DNA of 64,000 bases. Source: Glandiceps talaboti (taxonomy: Eukaryota; Hemichordata; Enteropneusta; Spengelidae). The translations under genes were made by a program, and so were the position numbers. Within the stretch, counting starts at the first letter, position 1; the number at the start of each line of letters is the position of its first letter. The stretch spans positions 11,220,732 to 11,284,731 of the forward strand of contig NC_135561.1 in NCBI RefSeq assembly GCF_964340395.1, written 5' to 3'. Below the pieces are notes generated by a model. That model was not told the origin of the DNA. It did not search any database and saw only the letters and a program-made list of their open reading frames with translations. Below, one piece after another: positions 53,484-64,000 of the stretch.

Positions 53484-54627
53484 GTCGGTCGTCGTCTGCA
53501 ATCACCTGTACTTCTACGGCATTCTGGGAAATTCTAAAACTGTCCGTGCTGCGCGCGCATACGTATACACATACACGCGCAGTGTATTGTGCATGTGTAC
53601 TCTCCCCCATACTGATCACACATGACATAATGCGACTTGTACCCCAAACACGTAAAATGTATACAATTATTTTCCTTCAAATAACCCAAGAAATTATTGA
53701 GGGCCCTTGCCCCAAATCATAGTACTCATCCCCAAATGTGGGCTGTATAAAAAATTTGGTAACGTAAAGCTGCACTCCAGATAGATGCTCAGCTTGTGTG
53801 TGAGCAGGGCAACTGAGCAGGGCTGTAGTCTCTATCTATCTAAACCGTACACGTACCTGCTGAGTCGCACACAGGCACAATAATAAGTCGACACTTTTTC
53901 ATTCAAAAAGGAAATTTGGACGGAACCGCAGACAAGGAAGAAATCATAAGAATTAATTGTGCAACATTTAAAAATAAAATCGCCACTCTTTAATATAGAA
54001 CTTAGAAGGCCACGATATCAATACCACCAAATTCAACCGAACGCAGAAAGTCAGGGAACATATCGTAACTTGTTCAAAGTCCAGAAAGTGAATGACTAGA
54101 AAGATGTGAGCTTGTGAGCAGTATGTCTGTGAATGCATGCACGTTGTTTGTTTGTTTGTTTGTTTGTTTGAAAATGTAAAATTGAAAGACTACAAACTAC
54201 AATTTACCTACCTCGAGCTCTTTAAAAAAAAACTATAGAATACAGTGCAGTGAGCATGTATTAATTGACACCACTTTCAGACAACCCTTAGTTCTTCATA
54301 AGTTATTAGAAATGGTATCAAGAGTTCTATCAAATTTCCCCAATTTTTTAATGAAATTGCATGGTGAAACAATTGTTTTGTTTCAATGTGGTTTTCTCTT
54401 GTTTTGGTACAAGTGTTATTTTACATGGACACACACCCACACCATTATTACATGTAATAAAAAAAATGTATGAAAATGTATTGTAAAAGGTTGAGGTGTT
54501 AGTTGTTCAAAGTCCATTCGACAACGTTTTTAATTGTCAGATCTGTGCAATTTTAGTGTTTGTGTTCTTTTACAGAATTCAAATTCGTTTTGTTTTATTT
54601 TATTTTATTTTTAGGATCAAAGTTCCC
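53484..54627. other. Intergenic region between IF1 and gene E
   Basis: No coding exon recognised. The IF1 5' region is at the left. A TTTG simple repeat lies near 54147-54170. TTTATT-rich sequence at 54590-54612 gives AATAAA signals about 20-35 bp beyond the stop of gene E on the minus strand. Confidence 0.6.
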
Positions 54628-55742
54628 TCAGACGTCCAATTTCTTGAAACTTCCAACAAGTCCCCCGCTTGGGTTAGCAGAGGTAACTGTTCCTCCTAAT
54701 GTATCGTGCGTTGCTATGATACCATATCCTGCGTTTTGCTTCGTATATGTGTCACCCCAAGAAAGTACCTCGTTGGCGTATTTCTGACATTGAACTGTCA
54801 TCTCAGGTAATGTGCCGCCATAATCACAAGGTAGACTGGAAGATGGTATGAATTCAGTAAGTGAGGCGATGTCACTACCATGCAGATGGACCTATCAAAA
54901 GAGAGAAATAGTCAATTGTTTAGGGGATTGCTTATTTTATTGATCAATGTGTCAAGAATTTGCATAAATTTACATATCCTTCATCTTCACATTTTAATTT
55001 CAACTTTGCTCTCTCAAATCGTTACACTTTAGTCTGAATAGTTCTTCACAAGAATCCTGATAATATGTACGCATTCAAAGTTTAGGTAAATTGACTTTAA
55101 GATATTGTCGTTGGTGGCGCACTCCTGTGATCGCCTCTTTCCAACAACATCGAATCAAATTATCATCAGATTAGACATAGTCTCATCTACATATAGATAT
55201 AAACTTAGCTCTTATTATAAAGCAATATCAATCAATCAATCAATCAAATTTCTATAGCCGATTTCTAGAGCAATATTCTGATCAGCGGGGCTGAATGGCT
55301 AAAGCACACCATTTGCTTTGGTGAACAAATAAGTCTTCAGTTCTTTTTGAAACAATCCAGGCTTGAGGCTTGGCGAATGTCAAGTGGCAAAGAGTTCAAT
55401 AGCTTGGAGGCGACATATGAGAATGAACGGCCTCCATAGGTGACTTGTCTGTAATTGTTGCAAGCAGATTCTTGTTTGTAGAACGTAGAGTGCGTCAACT
55501 CGGTGTGTAAGGCTGGAGAAGATCACAAATGCAACATCGTGTCAAATGTTTCGGTGCGGTTTTGGTGTTAATTGTTGATATTCTAGCAAATAAGCCAATG
55601 GTTTACAAGCATATATTAAACCCTAAAACGTATGATGAGTATATAGGTACGTGCTGTGATTCATAATTTCACGAGAATATCTGTGCATTTACTTGAATAC
55701 TTGAATATAAAACAAAACACAAACAGACACATATAAACAGAT

Positions 55743-55839
<97 letters not shown>

Positions 55840-56140
55840 TAGACAGATAAAAAACCCGACAAGTTATTACTCACTCTGTCTTTCATCTTGTCACTCATGA
55901 AAGCCCGCCAAATTTTAAATCCGGTCTCGAACAATGGTGGTGTGTTGACATAGTGCATACCCTTGTGGCGCATTGGCAGAACATTCTACGAGAAAAAATA
56001 TAGTTGTTAGCATAATTTTGAGAACTTGAAACGTGTACGATTAAACCGATTTCCTTTCTCTGGCGATACTGAACAGTCCATTTGTATTGCTTCTTAGTGT
56101 CCATGTAAACGGATGACGTAAGAAACACAAACACTACAAG

Positions 56141-56172
<32 letters not shown>

Positions 56173-58573
56173 TACATACACACACACATTCATGCACGCA
56201 CGCACACAAACACATGCATGCACGCGCGCGTACTCACACACAGGTGAAATGGGTGACAAAAAGTAGACGATTACTTTGTTATGGGTATGTCACTATATAA
56301 TATTAGTTTTGATGTGCCGAATATGCCATAGATATTTGGAACCACAGTCCCTCTATCACAAACGGTGAGCAAACGTACGCGTGCCTAACGTTTTTGCATC
56401 ATGGAGGCATAAGGGGAACCGTAGTTTACAAATAGGAGTGCGAACTTTTAAAATTAATTGCTTTAATAGAAGGAAAAGAAATGTTCGTAACGTTCATGAT
56501 AAATCTGCCCGACAAAGTACAGTACTGATCAGCGATGATAGGCTAACGGATAAAACATAACCCACTTATTCATTAATTACACTAATTATAAACTCGTTCC
56601 CTATAGCTAATTACACCATAGACCCTCCACCAATGTTGGTGGAGGGTCTATGATTACACCAAGTACTCGAGTTCACTAATTACTCCGCTCGTTCGTTCCA
56701 AGAGCGACGGATCCTACCTTCGATATAGATTATTTCAGTAATTTTTGCCGTCTTACAAAAAAGGTGGATTTAGTAGAGGGCGTACAAAGTTTTGACTCCA
56801 CGAAGTACACCAGGAATATATACAAATGTATAATCATGTACTATCGATGTATCACGCCATAGACCCGGGTGGTGAACAGGTGAAGGGTCGATGATCGAGC
56901 TCAACCCCATTCATCGTCTGACATTTCGTGACGTCACTATATTGCAGAAATATGAGATTACAGTATGGTGACTTACACAACTTCAATTGTTTATAAAGAT
57001 GAAGTGATATAAACTAATGGAGGTATCGGTCAAATCATAATGGTGATAAAGTTGTGTCATGATGAATCGACTGATACAACTACTTGAAACTTTATCAATG
57101 AACTTTTGTACTCGTGACCTCTTAATCCATTTACTTGTATCAGCTCAAAAAGTCCAACGACCCTAGAGAGACTGGTGACCATGAGTCCAAAAAGTTCAAC
57201 GACCCTGGAGAGACTGGTGACCATGAGGTATTGTTCATAGTGTGTATATCAAATTGTTCATCTAATTTTCTATCGAGTTAAATTTCTGTTTAACGCATGC
57301 GCAAAATGGCAACTGACAGGTAAAAGAAACACTTCAGCAGTCATATAAAATGATATGCAGACAGATAGGTTGACTGACCTTAACTTGTTCTCAGAGTTCA
57401 ATAAAGGACCCCTGGGCAACAAGTGTCACATTTATTATCTTACCTGCAGAATTGTCATCAACAATTTAGCGTTGCTTGGTAACAAGTAGGCGCCATGTTT
57501 CGGGCTAAGATCTGCAAAGTCTAAAATAACTGATGAACCAACGATTTGTAATTCTTCGTTTTCAAGCATCTTCTCTCCGCTTATGAAAGAATGGCGGGCT
57601 ATGTCCTTGTAATCGCACTTCGAAGGTTCCCATTTACCTGACATTTTATGAAGTCGAAAAAGAAAAAAACACAGTATATATTTTAAAACAATTTCCACCA
57701 AATAACCACGAAGGACATATGTCCCACTGAGTTCATCATTCCGCTGTATCCATGGCGACGTGCCCTTTCACTTTGTCTACCTTGTATGAATGTTGTTCAC
57801 ACAGCTACTGAATCCAACTCCATATAATTATCCTGTTATTTCAACACAAAGCAAATGACACAGTCCGTGTCTGAATAAATAAAAGCCCATGACAACAAGT
57901 TTATGTCTTCCATTTTTGATCAATGCCTACTTACCCTGTTAATTTAAACACTTTTATAATTCCAGCCACCCACTTTTAGCAGATTTTCGGATAAAAATGT
58001 CGATTTTTGATCAAATATGAATGTAGTATCCAAAAAAACATGAAATAATGTGCAATATTTTGATCGTTTGTACTGTTGTCCAAAAGCTCTGATAGTACTG
58101 ACATCGGCATCGAATTTTTGACCGTCTTCCCAAAAGGCTTAGTACTCTGAGTTTTAATCATGGGTAGGATATATTTCCATGATTGAATTAATAAACTTAC
58201 CGAGTCGATTGATTGCGATAAATGCTCCATTTTTGTCCTTCGTTTGTAAAGTACACACCATTTCTTGGTCCAAGACATGTTTCACAGTAGATGGATGTAG
58301 GTTTTCAAACACCCGTGGAAATTCCTTGCGAATTTCATAATACCGGACTAAGTTCTGGAACGCTTTGTCTATATCAAACTTTCTTGCTCGCAAAAATCGT
58401 AGTAGAAATACATCATCGGTACAGAATTTTATATCCGGCCTTGTCTTGGTTTTATTACGTAATGTGTTAATACAGGTAGCCCTCGTTTCTGGATATTCGT
58501 TCAACTCACGTGCAGCCCGCTCCTGTAACTCTTTACTCAGCGTGCAAACGTACGTCCCTTCCTGCGAAGCCAT
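54628..58573 (-). CDS. Alpha-tocopherol-transfer-protein-like CRAL-TRIO protein, gene E (4 exons)
   Basis: Minus-strand exons are 58573-58201, 57637-57444, 55985-55875 and 54891-54628. Phases are 1, 0, 0 and exon lengths 373, 194, 111 and 264, identical to gene C, giving 313 residues. The N-terminal domain has YVCTLSKELQERAARELNE and FLLRFLRARKFDIDKAFQNL. The lipid-binding lobe has GSSVILDFADLSPKHGAYLL, FMSDKMKDR and HGSDIASLTEFIPSS then LPCDYGG. The last exon has no ATG and so is easily missed. It continues to LGGTVTSANPSGGLVGSF and ends KKLDV, so the tail of genes B and C is kept here. It is the only paralogue in the window on the minus strand. AATAAA motifs lie just past the stop. The role is probably intracellular carriage of a hydrophobic ligand. 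Confidence 0.93.
55155..55620. repeat. Likely dispersed repeat in intron 3 of gene E
   Basis: The stretch with AATAAGTCTTCAGTT, GGCTTGGCGAATGTC and GAACGGCCTCCATAG resembles in style the widespread animal retroelement-derived 3' regions, but this is from general recognition only. An ATCA run lies at 55229-55247. Confidence 0.3.
55744..55850 (+). repeat. (GACA)n microsatellite
   Basis: GACA units with two AAATAGACA interruptions, 25 bp downstream of exon 3 of gene E (minus strand). Confidence 0.95.
56145..56232 (+). repeat. (AC)n and CGCG-rich microsatellite
   Basis: AC dinucleotide run followed by CATACA, GCACGC and GCGCGC variants. Confidence 0.9.
56617..56652. repeat. Perfect palindrome, 17-bp arms
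   Basis: CATAGACCCTCCACCAA and TTGGTGGAGGGTCTATG flank a two-base centre. Direct ATTACACC repeats border it. Confidence 0.85.
57145..57227 (+). repeat. ~41-bp tandem duplication
   Basis: Two copies of CAACGACCCTAGAGAGACTG-type sequence with three to four differences; intron 2 of gene E. Confidence 0.85.
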
Positions 58574-60206
58574 GGTGCGTTAACCTATTGGAGATTGAAC
58601 TGGACTTCGTAAACCACAGGTGAAGCCGAACTTCCACTCCCGTGTAAACACAAAATTACAATGACAGTGTTGACGGGATATCTAACGTCAATATAGTGGG
58701 TGTATTCTAGACTTCGGATAGTATACATTCGTCAGTGTTAATACTTATCTGTGGTCTGTGTAATATCCGATCAATAGTGATACAGATCTGGATATGCAAA
58801 TTTATAGTTGTATTACATTGGTGTCAGCTCATTTTGATAACAAGCTTATCAGTTTCCTGGATGTGAAGGTCTAATGTCAAGTGACACGTATTCCGACGTC
58901 ATCATTATCAAATAGTTGTTGGCTTGATATGAATTATATGTATACTTATGAAATTAAAGGTAGGGTCTGTTTATTGACACCTGGAAATTTCTAAGACAGC
59001 TAGAGTAGTATTGGCCGAGTAATATTTTTACATAGATGTTCGTATCGTCATAACCCACAGCCTATTTTACGACACTGTCCAAGCCCGTTTATTTCGCAGT
59101 GTCGCGGAAGAAATAACAGCTCTGGTTGAATTGCGAGAATTTAATGTGTGTAGCGGAGCATTTATGTGCTTCGGGCTCCCGTGGCTCTGTCATAGTCCTG
59201 GGAGTGTGCGACCATATCTGATGCGCATGGGTTTTGAAACAAACAAAAAACAAACCACCAAAACAACAAAAGCATTTCTCCCAAGATCATGAAGATCATC
59301 TGGAATGTAGAGTGGGTTAAAAATTCATAAACCGAACCCTACTCAGTCCAGGTGTATTGTGTTAGGTTTTAATGAACAACTACAGTTACACACAGTGTTT
59401 TTGTTTTGTTTCTGGGATCAAATCTCTATGCAGCCCCCCCCCCCAATTTTGTCAAAGGGAGAAACCATGGATTCGGACCCACTCTCAGTGCCTTCGCTGT
59501 ATCATTATTTTTGCAAAATTACTCCAAATACACAATGTGCATTCTGCTCGCCCTTGTCTAAATATGACCAGCTGGTATTCTATATGACATGAAAACTAGG
59601 TCGTCGGCAAAAAGAAGATAAAACAATTTGAGCAAACCAATTGAAAACCCAACATCATTACAATGGCAATGTGAATATGGATAAATACACATTTGAATCC
59701 CGATCGGATAATTATTCAGATTGGGGGATATTCCCGACTCTCTGACAGAAAGATGACAATTAACTTTCACAGAAAGATAGGAATTTTTTTTACATGTACT
59801 TGTTAATGAAAAGGTACTTCCATAAATAAACTTCTCATTGGCCGATACTTATCAGATCACACACAGAGACCATTGAGGTCGCTACCCATGTATGTGACTA
59901 AAAACGAAACGAAATTAGAATACTGTCAGTAATGTTATGAAAGTCATCGCAACTAGATTATATTTTTCATGTATTTATCCTTTTAAAAAAAGTTTCATAT
60001 GGAAGATTCTAGGTAACTGGAAAATTTGATGAAAAGGCCCACACGTCTATCATATATCGTCGTGTATAAAACGGGCCTGCATTGAAAATATGTCGTAGCG
60101 CATGCGTCCATACAGAGAAACGGTTTATATTGGGAATTCGGGACCGTGTCAACGTACGGAAAAGTGTTCACCGTTTCCTATTTGTTTTGACGTATGTTTA
60201 CCTAGT
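58574..60206. other. Region between gene E and the transmembrane units
   Basis: Holds the promoter side of gene E, copy 2 of the 838-1060 dispersed repeat (59040-59240) and, from about 59670, the upstream block that is duplicated before 61877. A plus-strand ORF at 59359-59592 has no recognisable features. Confidence 0.5.
59670..60206 (+). repeat. Duplicated upstream block, copy 1
   Basis: TCTGACAGAAAGATGACAAT, AAAGGTACTTCCATAAA, CTTCTCATTGGCCGATACTT, CATTGAGGTCGCT and GCGCATGCGTC occur in the same order at about 61335-61876. It may include a promoter duplicated together with the coding unit that follows. Confidence 0.8.
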
Positions 60207-60539
60207 ATGTCTTCAAACAGGGTAACAATACTCGCGAGATTAGTTGCGGCTGCCGTAATTGGTGGATTATCATGGCTTTTAACAAGGGGCGAAGAAAAAT
60301 CTCCGGTAGACCTCAGACCGGCATTGATGCTCAAAGCAACCCTCCTGGACCAACGTAGTCCCACTATGTCTTCAAACGGGATCGCAGCACTCCGGCTTGC
60401 AACCTTGGGTGCGGCTGTCGTATACGTAATTGGTGGATTATCATGGCTTTTCACAAAGGAAGAAGCAAAATCTAAGGTAGACCTCAGTCCAACCATGGCA
60501 CTGTACAACATTTTACCCACAACTCTCTCTGATTTGTAG
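60207..60539 (+). CDS. Tandem pair of short transmembrane units (small membrane protein or alternative first exons)
   Basis: Two copies of one unit lie head to tail in one frame: 60207-60305 (MSSNRVTILARLVAAAVIGG, then LSWLLTRGEEKSP) and 60366-60476 (MSSNGIAALRLATLGAAVVY, then VIGGLSWLFTKEEAKSK). Each has a Ser/Asn start, one hydrophobic span ending IGGLSW and a charged end before VDL. Read as one ORF it gives 110 residues; the last 13 come from an inverted-repeat element and provide the stop. Alternatively each unit ends at a potential donor (CCG/GTAGAC, AAG/GTAGAC) in phase 0 and is a first exon of the downstream nucleotidyltransferase gene. I do not recognise the unit as a known protein. 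The frame extends upstream to an ATG at 60102, but MSS is conserved in all three units and is preferred. Confidence 0.55.
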   Translation: MSSNRVTILARLVAAAVIGGLSWLLTRGEEKSPVDLRPALMLKATLLDQRSPTMSSNGIAALRLATLGAAVVYVIGGLSWLFTKEEAKSKVDLSPTMALYNILPTTLSDL

Positions 60540-61128
60540 TGTTGGACATCATCTCCTTGAAGTCAGACAAATCTCACCAGTGTATAGGGTTTTGTAAAAA
60601 CATTTTCTCCAATTGGCAAGCGTAGAATTGCCACTGATGAGTTTCTGAATACCTATTTTCATCGGTTCTGGTATCAGTGATTTATTGTAGAAGGAGTAGC
60701 GATTTTAGGAATTTGTCAGCAGAATTTCTTGAAAGACATGCAGAATATTTGCGACGAAACTAAGGAAAATATATGCACCTGTTATGACTTTGCCAAAGAT
60801 ATAGATTTATTTGAATAGGTATGACAAAAGAAATTTACATACTAAAACTCATGCACACTGACTACCCAAGTTATTGACACTTTGACAGTGAAGAGTGACA
60901 TGTTTTATTCACAGCACATGCTTAATTTAGTTGTTAGTTCATTTTTATACAAAATTTAGAACTTTATTTTTGATTCCTAAGCGTTCTTTTGCTACATATT
61001 AATTAAACTTAACTTACTAAGATTAAAATGTTGAAAAGTATGGATTATTGAAAAAAGTTATAAAATAAGGAACCTCCAAGCATACCAATCAGAGAGAGTT
61101 GTGGGTAAGATATTGTACAGTGATATGG
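60493..61128. mobile_element. ~636-bp element with ~43-bp terminal inverted repeats
   Basis: CACTGTACAACATTTTACCC plus ACAACTCTCTCTGAT (60500-60534) is mirrored at about 61088-61122 (ATCAGAGAGAGTTGTGGGTA, TTGTACAGTG) with three or so mismatches. The interior is AT-rich without a transposase-like ORF. After it the host sequence resumes with ACCAACGTAGTCC, also seen at 60347. No exact target-site duplication was identified. Confidence 0.7.
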
Positions 61129-61334
61129 ACCAACGTAGTCCTGTGGATGTGTTTCTGACGGGGTATGGGTCTCGATTATGGGGGGTGTCAGAGGCAATTT
61201 TTCAGTACGCAAGTTCGAGGGGTATTTTAACTTAAATAAGTTTATCCGTTTATCTTGATCGGAATGATTTTTCCCAATTTATAATTTATGAAGCAGGATA
61301 AACCAATGGTAATGCATGTGAACATTTTCAGGAG

Positions 61335-61876
61335 CAATACACATTTGCATCGGGATAATTAAGATCCAGATTGGGAGATATTCCTGATTCTCTGACAGAA
61401 AGATGACAATGTATTTGAAAATTTGTGACTTTCATAGAAAGAGAACAATACAATTGTTGTTACATGTAGTAGTATTTAATAAAAAGGTACTTCCATAAAA
61501 ACTTCTCATTGGCCGATACTTATCAGATCATACACAGTGCTAGTGACCATTGAGGTCGCTCGCGCTGCCCATATCAGTGAAAACGAAACGAAACGAAAGA
61601 CTGTCAGAAATGTCATCGCAACTAGATATATTTTTCATGTATTTTTTCCTTTTAATTTTTAAAAAAGATTTCACATGGTAAATTATAGGTATTGAAAAAC
61701 ATATTACTGGAAAAATCGATAAAAAGAGCTACACACGTGTAGATATAGATAACGGGATTGAAAATGTCTTACGCGCATGCGTCAATTCCGAGAAAAACGG
61801 TATTCGTTTATTGGGAAACGTGTCAACACAGAACAAAGTGTACACAGTAGCTTGTTTTTTCATCTGTTTACTTACC
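61335..61876 (+). repeat. Duplicated upstream block, copy 2
   Basis: Direct-repeat partner of 59670-60206, with small indels, immediately upstream of the third transmembrane unit. Confidence 0.8.
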
Positions 61877-62011
61877 ATGTCGTCTCCAAATGGGGTAGCA
61901 GTACTCGCAGGCTTAGGTGCGGCAGCCGTAATTGGTGGATTATCATGGATTTTCTCGAGGGGCGAGCAAAAATCTAAGGTAGACCTCAGGCTCAGACCAA
62001 CATATTTATAA
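61877..62011 (+). CDS. Third transmembrane unit (44-residue ORF or 34-codon first exon)
   Basis: The ATG in CTTACCATGT begins MSSPNGVAVLAGLGAAAVIG then GLSWIFSRGEQKSK. The hydrophobic span is about residues 7-26, followed by a basic segment. As an uninterrupted ORF it ends at TAA 62011 (44 residues). If the AAG/GTAGAC site at 61978 is used as donor, the exon is 102 bp, phase 0. It would join in frame to the nucleotidyltransferase exon at 63635, placing a single membrane anchor ahead of it. The donor is weak by consensus (no G at +5). Confidence 0.55.
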   Translation: MSSPNGVAVLAGLGAAAVIGGLSWIFSRGEQKSKVDLRLRPTYL

Positions 62012-62461
62012 AATCGTCCTGTGGCTGTGCTTCAGACGCGGTATGGGAGTCGATTCTGACAATGTCCCTAGAAAGGGGAGGGACATTGTTAGAATCGACT
62101 CCCGACTTACTTCATCTGCAAGCGGGACTACGGTACATTCATCACAGTTTAAATTGTCCACATTGATAAAATGACGTTCTGAATAGCATCATTTCTAGAC
62201 ACCTGTTGAAAGGGTTATGCGTATAGTAGTGACTGTGTGACATGTATCATTGTATGTGATCACAGCCCCTCGCTGTCGGTTATAAATAATATTTATAATT
62301 TATGTGCTCTCCAGTGTTTTCTACAATGGTACTTCCACAAACGTAGAGTGAACAAGTGCTGATTCAGAAGAAAACACCCTCAGCATGAATACCACTAGTT
62401 AGGATTACACGTTTCTAAAAAAAAAGACATTTTGTAAAAACACCCCCCCCCCAACAGCAGC

Positions 62462-62504
<43 letters not shown>

Positions 62505-63634
62505 TCATCATCATCAACAAATAAAAAACTATATTCGTGTGATAGCATGTAGTGGGGCCATTTGGAATGATCATAATGCTCATTTGCATCAATATTTTCA
62601 ATTCTTGAAAAAGTGATGTGTGAATGCCAATAGGATGCAATTACACTAATACAAGTAATCATTGGTACTTGTGGTACTTGTATAACGAAATGACATGCTT
62701 GAAAACATCAAGATAGATGGAAACTTCATTTTCACACCTACAAATTCCTTTCACACCTTTCTATCATTTTACCTGTATCAATCCACACCTGTTAGATCTT
62801 ACTGAGTCACTTTCATTTCATCCTCTAACATCTGGAGAAGGAGGCACAGCCTACATTTTTCAACAGTTGATCCTACTAGTATGGTAACAGTATGACTGAG
62901 GGAGCTGTAGCATACAATTACAGGGGAATACCACTTCAGGAAATAGAGACATTTTCATGTATAAATTGGGTGCTGAAGAGTCACGCCATGATTTTACATC
63001 ACCTACAATTACTTATGATTTCAGAGAAACTTCAAGTTGATATTTTGGCTTTATAGGGTATCTTTGCTATGGGACCCGGCCATTAAATCATGGGAGGCCA
63101 TAGAAAATACTACATTCATGGTTGAACAATGAATATTCATGAGATGTTTTACACTGAAGGGAATAGGCACTTAGTATAATCAGTGGTTTTGCTAAGGTTT
63201 GGGAACCCCGGTAACAGAAAGGGGGAAAGAGGTAAAACTGGTAGTGCTTCCAATGCAATGTATCATAATTTTGGTGGGGAACCCCGGTAAAATGATGTGG
63301 GAACCCCGGTAGATTTTACTTACTTACCGCCCTTAAATAAAACACTGACACTATAGTACTAATGAGTGGTAATATATTTGATGGCCTTCCCTGAATCTTG
63401 TACTTTGTGTAAAGGCAAACACTTGAATGAATATATGGCTACTGCTTACAATAATTATTGTAGAAATGCTTCTTTTAGTTTAGAAAAAATAAACCACAGT
63501 TCCCTGATTGTATCAATTCCTCATGTGTTTTACAATGGTGTTTCTAGGCTATTTGATTAATGTGTATTAAAAATAAAGTCATGGATATTCAAATTAATTA
63601 TACCATGCTTATTTTTTCCCATATTTTTCTTTAG
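62012..63634. other. Region before the nucleotidyltransferase exon
   Basis: Probably intronic if the first-exon model holds. Contains a hairpin, a CAA microsatellite (62455-62502) preceded by a C run, and GGGAACCCCGGTA repeated three times (about 63208, 63278 and 63298). No coding exon recognised. Confidence 0.5.
62045..62103. repeat. 25-bp-arm hairpin just after the third transmembrane unit
   Basis: GGGAGTCGATTCTGACAATG plus TCCCT (62045-62069) pairs with 62079-62103, one mismatch that would be a G-U pair in RNA; 9-nt loop. Confidence 0.85.
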
Positions 63635-64000
63635 ATACAGCAGGAATTACTCCAGTTTTACTCACGAGAAGTACAGATTCCATCACATGATATGAAAGAA
63701 GCAAAGCGTGTAGTTGCAGTGATTGCAACCAAACTGAAAAAGAAGCTGGAAGAAATGATGTGGAATGAGCACAAGATTGAATGTAACAAATGGATGTACA
63801 CTGGAAGCTCCTATGAAGGGTTAAAGGTCATTGCACCTGATGAGTTTGATATCATGGTGGCTTTTGACATGCGCAACGACACCCCACAGCCGTCATTTTT
63901 GGGTTCACTGTTTAGGCTGTCTTTCAAATCTGATAGTGATAATATTTATGATTTCATACCAGGAAAGGAAGGTTCAAGATTTGCAACATATGTAAATGGA
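63635..64000 (+). CDS. Mab-21 / cGAS-like nucleotidyltransferase, partial (runs off the window)
   Basis: The frame is open from 63635 to the window end. It is preceded by TTTTTCTTTAG, whose in-frame TAG forces an exon boundary here (acceptor at 63633-63634, or 63639-63640 in the same frame). It encodes about 122 residues: a basic helix (AVIATKLKKKLEEMMW), then TGSSYEGLKVIAPDEFDIMV. That is the GS motif and E-x-D metal-binding pair of the Mab-21/cGAS nucleotidyltransferase fold. In cGAS and invertebrate cGAS-like receptors this site makes cyclic dinucleotides for STING on sensing nucleic acid. In other Mab-21 members (for example MID51) the fold is catalytically idle. Catalytic residues seen here are intact. 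The third acidic residue, any zinc-ribbon and the C-terminal lobe lie outside the window. The N-terminus must come from an upstream exon. Confidence 0.88.
   Translation, partial: MQQELLQFYSREVQIPSHDMKEAKRVVAVIATKLKKKLEEMMWNEHKIECNKWMYTGSSYEGLKVIAPDEFDIMVAFDMRNDTPQPSFLGSLFRLSFKSDSDNIYDFIPGKEGSRFATYVNG

Overview
The window is animal nuclear DNA. It shows GT-AG introns of roughly 0.1-3 kb, AT-rich intergenic DNA, very abundant microsatellites, a Penelope-like retroelement with a GIY-YIG endonuclease, tRNA-derived SINEs and many short fold-back elements. The protein families point to an invertebrate with a large innate-immune repertoire, probably marine (amphioxus, hemichordate or brachiopod-like), but nothing here fixes the phylum. 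There are no bacterial-style operons, CRISPR arrays, rRNA genes or convincing tRNA genes.

Layout. At 181-384 is the last exon of an alpha-tocopherol-transfer-protein-like (CRAL-TRIO) gene. Complete four-exon paralogues follow at 7420-10501 (+), 12176-14932 (+), 40892-46145 (+) and 54628-58573 (-). All four have internal exons of exactly 194 and 111 bp and intron phases 1, 0, 0. A five-coding-exon gene on the minus strand (17196-22805) encodes a predicted 1024-residue protein with a novel N-terminus, ZU5, UPA-like and death domains. On the plus strand, 31563-36444 encodes a predicted type II membrane protein with a Ser/Thr-rich stalk and a C-terminal pentraxin/LamG-like domain. A 5'-truncated Penelope-like element lies at 36931-38250 (-). 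The mitochondrial ATPase inhibitor IF1 gene occupies 48815-53483 (-), reconstructed from four small exons with matching phases. The right end (59670-64000) holds three copies of a short transmembrane coding unit with duplicated upstream DNA. They lie upstream of an exon encoding a Mab-21/cGAS-like nucleotidyltransferase core that runs off the window.

How the genes relate. The CRAL-TRIO genes are a local expansion of intracellular hydrophobic-ligand carriers. The ZU5-death-domain protein, membrane pentraxin and cGAS-like nucleotidyltransferase each belong to families tied to cell-death or pathogen-sensing pathways, but their proximity is not evidence of a shared pathway. The most original hypothesis is that the tandem transmembrane units at 60207-60476 and 61877-61978 are alternative membrane-anchoring first exons of the cGAS-like gene. 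They end phase 0 at a shared AAG/GTAGAC-type site (CCG in one copy), and the nucleotidyltransferase exon opens phase 0 immediately after an in-frame TAG that doubles as the splice acceptor.

All exon models were read by eye from the sequence. Exon phases were checked arithmetically; no alignment or database search was run.
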